From Actinoalloteichus caeruleus DSM 43889 (lineage in GTDB: Bacteria > Actinomycetota > Actinomycetes > Mycobacteriales > Pseudonocardiaceae): DNA of 64,000 bases. Under the pieces are notes generated by a model. The model ran no database searches, was not told where the DNA came from, and was given only the letters and a program-made list of their open reading frames with translations. The position numbers were made by a program, and so were the translations under genes. The stretch is taken from the NCBI RefSeq assembly GCF_000429185.2, contig NZ_AUBJ02000001.1, forward strand, positions 5,146,001-5,210,000, read 5' to 3'. Positions 60,067 through 64,000 of the stretch are shown one piece after another; positions within the stretch are counted from its first letter, which is position 1, and every line of letters begins with the position of its first letter.

Positions 60067-60081
60067 TAACGTTCTGTTGTG
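60067..60081 (+). promoter_or_regulatory. Leaderless promoter of the GntR gene
   Basis: TAACGT (60067-60072) lies six bases before GTG 60079, matching the TANNNT-N6-start arrangement of actinobacterial leaderless genes. There is no ribosome-binding site. Confidence 0.5.
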
Positions 60082-60858
60082 GCCTCAGAAAGTAACCGCA
60101 GCCGTCCGCCCTCCAAGCGTGGCTCCGGTAGCCCCGGCTCGCCGGCCTCGGCCGTGACGGGACCGGCCCACGACTCGCCGGTGGCCGCCCTGCCGCGCTA
60201 CCTCGACGGCAAGCCGACCTGGGGACGGACGACCGACGCCGTGTCGGACGCGCTGCGGGAGGCGATCCTCGACGGTGCGTTGCCCCCGTCCACGTGGCTG
60301 CGCGAGGACGAGATCGCCGCCGCGCTCCAGGTGAGCCGAACACCCGTCAGGGAGGCGTTGCGCAGGCTGTCCGACGAGGGCCTGACGGTGAAGACGGCCC
60401 ACCAGGGCACCGTCGTCGCGCCGATGTCCCTGGAGGACATCCTCGCGCTCTACGTCATCCGGGAGAACCTCGAGGGGCTCGCCGCGCGGCTGGCCGCGCT
60501 GAGGCCCACCCCGGAGTTGATCGGCAGGCTGGACGCGGTCCAGGCGGAGATGGCCAAGGCCGCCAAGCGGCCCAACGTCGAGCGGCTCGCGAAGCAGAAC
60601 ATCGAGTTCCACCGGCTCATCAGGGAGGCGGCGGGCAACCACTACCTGGACCGCTTCCTGGCCCAGGCCGAACAGGCGGTGCGCCGCCTCCCGCCGACGA
60701 CCTTCGCCCGTCCTGGCCGTCCGGCCTCCGCCATCGAGGAGCACGACGCGATCGTGCGGGCCATCCAGCAGGGTGACCCGGACGCCGCCGAGGCCGCCGC
60801 CAAGCAGCACATGCGCAGCGCCAGGGAGATCCGGCTGGCCGTGCTGCTCAACACCTGA
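60079..60858 (+). CDS. GntR-family regulator with FCD domain
   Basis: This 259-residue regulator with a 40-residue disordered N-terminus. The GntR winged helix (about residues 50-115) contains LREDEIAAALQVSRTPVREA and LRRLSDEGLTVK; the all-helical FCD ligand domain (about 125-245) contains the metal/acid-binding ENLEG, EFHRLI and HDAIVRAI segments. It sits inside the tricarboxylate cluster and probably binds the ATTGCATAC operators, sensing the pathway substrate. GTG 60079, leaderless. Confidence 0.92.
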   Translation: MASESNRSRPPSKRGSGSPGSPASAVTGPAHDSPVAALPRYLDGKPTWGRTTDAVSDALREAILDGALPPSTWLREDEIAAALQVSRTPVREALRRLSDEGLTVKTAHQGTVVAPMSLEDILALYVIRENLEGLAARLAALRPTPELIGRLDAVQAEMAKAAKRPNVERLAKQNIEFHRLIREAAGNHYLDRFLAQAEQAVRRLPPTTFARPGRPASAIEEHDAIVRAIQQGDPDAAEAAAKQHMRSAREIRLAVLLNT

Positions 60859-60876
60859 GGCGGTTCGCGCCGCCTC
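60857..60876. terminator. Hairpin terminator overlapping the GntR stop codon
   Basis: GAGGCGG pairs with CCGCCTC around TTCGCG; the stem begins within the TGA. Confidence 0.6.
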
Positions 60877-61166
60877 CCTCCCGCGCTGCCGTGCGGGGCT
60901 TGGCCGGTGCCGCGCCCCCGCCCCCCGGGAACCCGCTTCGGGGCAGCAGGTGCCCTTGGAGGCCCGCCCCGATCCGGCGAGCGCGGTCCCGCCCCGAGGG
61001 CCCCGCGTCGCCTCGTGCCCCGGTCCGCCGCGTGCGCGCGCCGGGAGCGTGAGCACGTCGTCCCCCTTCGCTGTCGTGGGGCTGGCCTCCCCGCCTCCCG
61101 AGTGGTCCACGGCGGAGACGCCGAGGCGGCGGGCCGGCGCGTACCGACCCGCCGCCCAGGACGGTG
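60877..61166. other. Intergenic region, nothing recognised
   Basis: About 290 bp between the convergent GntR and TctAB genes, GC-rich with no structure beyond the terminator. Confidence 0.4.
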
Positions 61167-63263
61167 TCAGGCCAGGAAGGCCGGGGTGAACCAGCCCATC
61201 GGCATGCTGATGTCCGCGAGGACCTGGAGCAGGACGAGCGCGGCGACCACCACCGACGTGTAGATCGCGATCGGGACGGGCCGCATCGACGCGACCCTCC
61301 ACAGGAACAGGGGCACGAACACGGCGGCCGCGAGCACCGCACCGATCACCCAGGTGATGGCGAGGAACAGGCACAGCCAGCCGAGGGCGTGCGCGGTCCA
61401 CTTCACCTCGGTGCGCCACTCCGAGTCGCGCCCACGTTCCTCCCGCCACCGCCGGTACTCCTGGACGCCGACGATGAGGGTCAGCAGGACCCCGATGCCG
61501 GCGACCAGCTGGGGAACCAGCCTGGCGTCCTCGCCGAAGCCCTGGCTCATCACCCAGGCCCCGCCGAAGACCACGAGGAAGACCCCGGCGAGGGACATCG
61601 GCCAGTAGGTGCCGGTGAACGTCGGTCCGGGTTCGCTGATGACCGGTTCGGCGGCCGCACCGTCGCCGCCGGTGGTGGCGTCGTTCGAGCGCTCGCCCTG
61701 GTCGTCGGTGTCGGTTCCCGAGCCCGCGGCGCCCGGGGACGTGCCCTCGGAGGTGGCGCCGGCGCCGACCGAGGCGGGGGCCGCGTTCCGCTGCCGCCGG
61801 GCGCGCAGCAGCGCCTTGACGAGCTTGAAGAGCAGCGGAGCCAGCAGGATGGCGATCATGACCACGACGCCCGGCCTGGTGAGCCACTCGGTCGGCTCGT
61901 AGAGGCTCTCCGTGAGGAAGTAGTACCGCTCCAGCGGGATGCTCAGGACGAATCCGATGAGGAAGGGCGCCCTCGGGTAGTCGCACATCTTCATCAGCCA
62001 GCCGAACACGCCGAGCAGCAGCATCACCTGCATGACGCCGAACTCCTGCGAGGCCTGGAAGGCGGCGACGAACATGATGACGACCAGGCCGCCGGCCAGG
62101 ACGGGGAAGCGGATGAAGCTCAGCCGGGCCAGCGGTGCCGCGAGCAGGAAGCACAGCGCCGCGCCGAGCACGGCGGCCAGGGCGAAGGACCAGATGATGG
62201 TGTAGACGAGGTCCAGGTCCTGGGTGATCAGCCGTGGTCCCGGTTCGATGCCGAAGACCAGCAGCGCTCCCAGCAGCAGGGCGGCGGCGGCGCTCCCCGG
62301 GATCCCGAAGAGGAGGGTGGGGATCAGGTCACCGGCGGCGATCGAGGTGTTCGCGCCCTCCGGCGCGGCGATGCCACGCGGGTCGCCCTTGCCGAACCTC
62401 CGCTTGTCCTTCGAGGTGGCGATGGCCTGGCCGTAGGCGATCCAGCTGCCGGCGGTCGCCCCGATGCCGGGGAGCACGCCGGCCCAGACGCCGACGAGCG
62501 CTCCGCGCAGCACCTGCCCCCAGTGGGTCAGGACGTCGCGGAACCCGCGACCCCAGCCGCCGCCGATCCCCGTCTTGGAGGCGACGCTGGTCTTCCTGGC
62601 GATGAGCGCGATGATCTCGGCGATGCCGAAGGTGCCCAGGGCGACCGCGACCAGGTCGAGCCCCTCGGTCAGGAACAACGAGCCGAAGGTGAAGCGGTAC
62701 TCGGCCGCCGCGGGGGCGGCGCCGATCTGGCCGATCAGCAGTCCGAAGGCGCCGGCCAGCAGGCCCTTGGCGACGTTGCCCCTGGAGAGCAGGGCGGCGA
62801 GGCTGATGCCGAGCACGGTGAGCATGAACAGCTCCGGTGAGCCGAACATCAGCACCAGCGGGCGGGCCAGCGGGATGGCCAGGGTCAGGCCGATCGCACC
62901 GACGAGACCGCCGACCATCGAGGAGATGAAGGCGATCGACAGCGCCCGGGCCGCCTGCCCCTGTTTGGCCATCGCGTGACCGTCGAGGGTCGTCACGGTC
63001 GCCGAGGCCGAACCGGGGACCCCGATCAGCACGGCGGTGATCGTGTCCGAGGTGTGGATCACGGCGGTCGCGCCGATGATGAGGGCGAGGGCCTGCTGCG
63101 GTTCGAGGACGAACACGAACGGCAACAGGATGGCGACCGCTCCGGTGCCCCCGAGCCCCGGGATGATGCCCATGACCAGACCGGCGAGGACGCCGGAGAT
63201 CAGCATGAGGATCATCTGCGGATCGAGGAAGCCCCCCAGCGCGGAGGCCGCTGCGTCGAGCAT
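61167..63263 (-). CDS. TctA-TctB fusion: tripartite tricarboxylate transporter permease
   Basis: This 698-residue membrane protein joins the two membrane subunits of a TTT transporter. Residues 1-500 are TctA, about 12 helices with the duplicated IIPGLGGTGAVAILLPF and VLPGIGATAGSWIAYG motifs. A disordered Gly/Ser/Glu linker (about 505-555) leads to a TctB-like four-helix unit (about 560-698). Normally tctA and tctB are separate genes. ATG 63263 has only a weak ribosome-binding site. It works with the TctC binding protein encoded just upstream. Confidence 0.9.
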   Translation of the reverse strand: MLDAAASALGGFLDPQMILMLISGVLAGLVMGIIPGLGGTGAVAILLPFVFVLEPQQALALIIGATAVIHTSDTITAVLIGVPGSASATVTTLDGHAMAKQGQAARALSIAFISSMVGGLVGAIGLTLAIPLARPLVLMFGSPELFMLTVLGISLAALLSRGNVAKGLLAGAFGLLIGQIGAAPAAAEYRFTFGSLFLTEGLDLVAVALGTFGIAEIIALIARKTSVASKTGIGGGWGRGFRDVLTHWGQVLRGALVGVWAGVLPGIGATAGSWIAYGQAIATSKDKRRFGKGDPRGIAAPEGANTSIAAGDLIPTLLFGIPGSAAAALLLGALLVFGIEPGPRLITQDLDLVYTIIWSFALAAVLGAALCFLLAAPLARLSFIRFPVLAGGLVVIMFVAAFQASQEFGVMQVMLLLGVFGWLMKMCDYPRAPFLIGFVLSIPLERYYFLTESLYEPTEWLTRPGVVVMIAILLAPLLFKLVKALLRARRQRNAAPASVGAGATSEGTSPGAAGSGTDTDDQGERSNDATTGGDGAAAEPVISEPGPTFTGTYWPMSLAGVFLVVFGGAWVMSQGFGEDARLVPQLVAGIGVLLTLIVGVQEYRRWREERGRDSEWRTEVKWTAHALGWLCLFLAITWVIGAVLAAAVFVPLFLWRVASMRPVPIAIYTSVVVAALVLLQVLADISMPMGWFTPAFLA

Positions 63264-63323
63264 GGTGGAACCGCCTGTCTGTGTGTTCCGTGGAGACGGT
63301 GTCGGGTTCGGGAGGGAGGCCGG

Positions 63324-64000
63324 TCAGGAGCCGGCGATGACCGTGCCGTAGTTCTCGGCGAGCAGGTCGAGGACGTACTCGCGCACGGAGTCGTCGAGGC
63401 GCAGCGCGTCGCGCACCGACTCCTCCACCTCGTCGCCGGGGTAGATGGGGTAGCCGCCGAGGACCTCGCGGCCCTGTTCGAGGAAGGCCTCGTCCCGCTG
63501 GAGTTCGCGCACGGCGTCGAAGACCGGCTGGACGACGGAGTCCGGGGTGTCCTCGCGGACCCACAGCCCCTTCTGGTACGAGAAGCCGGCCGCGAGGAAG
63601 GTCTTGTAGGCGTCCCAGCCGGGACCGGAGGGGGGCTCGCCGTAGTGCTCCTCGTACACCTCGGGCACGGTTGGCAGGTCCGGCACGTTCGGGTCCCGCA
63701 CGACCTCGCCGGCGTCGTCGAGCTGCCCCAGCGACATCAGGGGGACCGCGCGGCCCTCGTCGATGAGCGGCTGCACCTGGGTGAGGAAGCCGGACGTCGT
63801 CTGGTAGTCGACGTTGAGCTCGCCGCGTTCGATCGCCAGCCGCGCCGGCCCCCGCCCCTCGAAGCCGAAGGTGGAGGTGACGTCGAGCCCCAACACCTCG
63901 AAGGCGAGGACGGCGCTGAGGTCGAGGCCGGTGATGCTGATCCCGCCGTACTGGAGGGGCGTCGAGGGGGTGAAGAGGTCGTCCACCGACGTCACGCCAC
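63324..64000 (-). CDS. TctC-family tricarboxylate-binding protein (5' end outside window)
   Basis: The C-terminal 224 residues of a tripartite tricarboxylate receptor. It contains GFEGRGPARLAIERGELNVD, a segment typical of TctC/BugT-like receptors, and VPDLPTVPEVYEE (the PTxxE pattern). The protein binds a carboxylic acid outside the membrane and passes it to TctAB. The signal peptide lies beyond the right edge. It is upstream of and in the same orientation as the TctA-TctB gene, 60 bp apart. Confidence 0.85.
   Translation of the reverse strand, partial: GVTSVDDLFTPSTPLQYGGISITGLDLSAVLAFEVLGLDVTSTFGFEGRGPARLAIERGELNVDYQTTSGFLTQVQPLIDEGRAVPLMSLGQLDDAGEVVRDPNVPDLPTVPEVYEEHYGEPPSGPGWDAYKTFLAAGFSYQKGLWVREDTPDSVVQPVFDAVRELQRDEAFLEQGREVLGGYPIYPGDEVEESVRDALRLDDSVREYVLDLLAENYGTVIAGS

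Noticed and set aside
1-64000. CRISPR array or phage cluster.
   Set aside because: No regularly spaced repeats, and the single holin-like gene is a chromosomal actinobacterial family member without other phage genes.

Overview
The window is about 72% G+C and nearly every gene has strongly G/C-biased third codon positions. Several landmarks point to a filamentous actinomycete, probably of the Pseudonocardiales (family-level placement is inference). These include a DtxR/IdeR-type iron box, an XRE(DUF5753)/DUF397 pair, DUF3618 proteins, a GH19 chitinase with a DasR-like site, a sigma-B-type promoter and a LexA box of the TCGAAC-N4-GTTCGA type. There is no rRNA, CRISPR array, intact transposase or integrase. 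One tRNA is present.

Layout. (1) 0-8.4 kb: a minus-strand siderophore/iron operon with two FecCD permeases, a FecE/FepC-type ATPase, a siderophore-interacting flavoprotein and two half-size ABC exporters. It is preceded by an iron box at 8358-8376, shared with a divergent FAD oxidoreductase. (2) 9.8-19.4 kb: housekeeping and accessory genes, namely a stress-promoter-driven holin-like/DUF3618 pair, an alpha/beta hydrolase, a P-loop kinase-like protein, a DUF418 membrane protein, a GNAT, a TetR-HxlR fusion regulator and a luciferase-like monooxygenase. (3) 19.4-22.7 kb: a small lower-GC island (XRE, DUF397, one hypothetical) between a complete dihydrofolate-reductase-like gene and a 193-bp direct repeat of its 3' end. 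(4) 22.9-26.3 kb: a four-gene overlapping operon encoding a secreted cysteine-containing protein, an ABC ATPase and two membrane subunits, preceded by a consensus CRP-type site. (5) 26.8-33.2 kb: a LexA-box small gene, chitinase, amidohydrolase, an HTH regulator/hydrolase divergon with a large palindromic operator, a frameshifted MerR gene beside an aminotransferase-IV gene, an unusual tRNA and a DUF3618 gene.

(6) 33.9-47.7 kb: three large secreted S8 (subtilisin-like) peptidases. The last two lie in a 3.8-kb tandem duplication; the first is separated from them by a divergent pair of disordered, low-complexity proteins. (7) 48.2-55.2 kb: a cytochrome P450, a LOG-family protein, an orphan PqqD/lasso-B1-like protein, a quinone oxidoreductase and two near-identical Bcr/CflA drug transporters. 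One transporter copy has acquired the oxidoreductase's promoter and first codons. Both of those promoters have the 19-bp spacer typical of MerR/SoxR-type control. (8) 55.4-64 kb: a tricarboxylate-utilisation cluster with a TcuA-like dehydrogenase, a PrpF-like isomerase, an isopropylmalate-dehydrogenase-family enzyme, a GntR/FCD regulator, a TctA-TctB fusion permease and a TctC binding protein cut by the window edge. Two of its promoters share ATTGCATAC operator motifs.

The strongest candidates for something undescribed are the secreted-protein/ABC operon (22.97-26.3 kb), the mosaic S8 peptidase family, and the short-variable-loop tRNA with a UAG anticodon.
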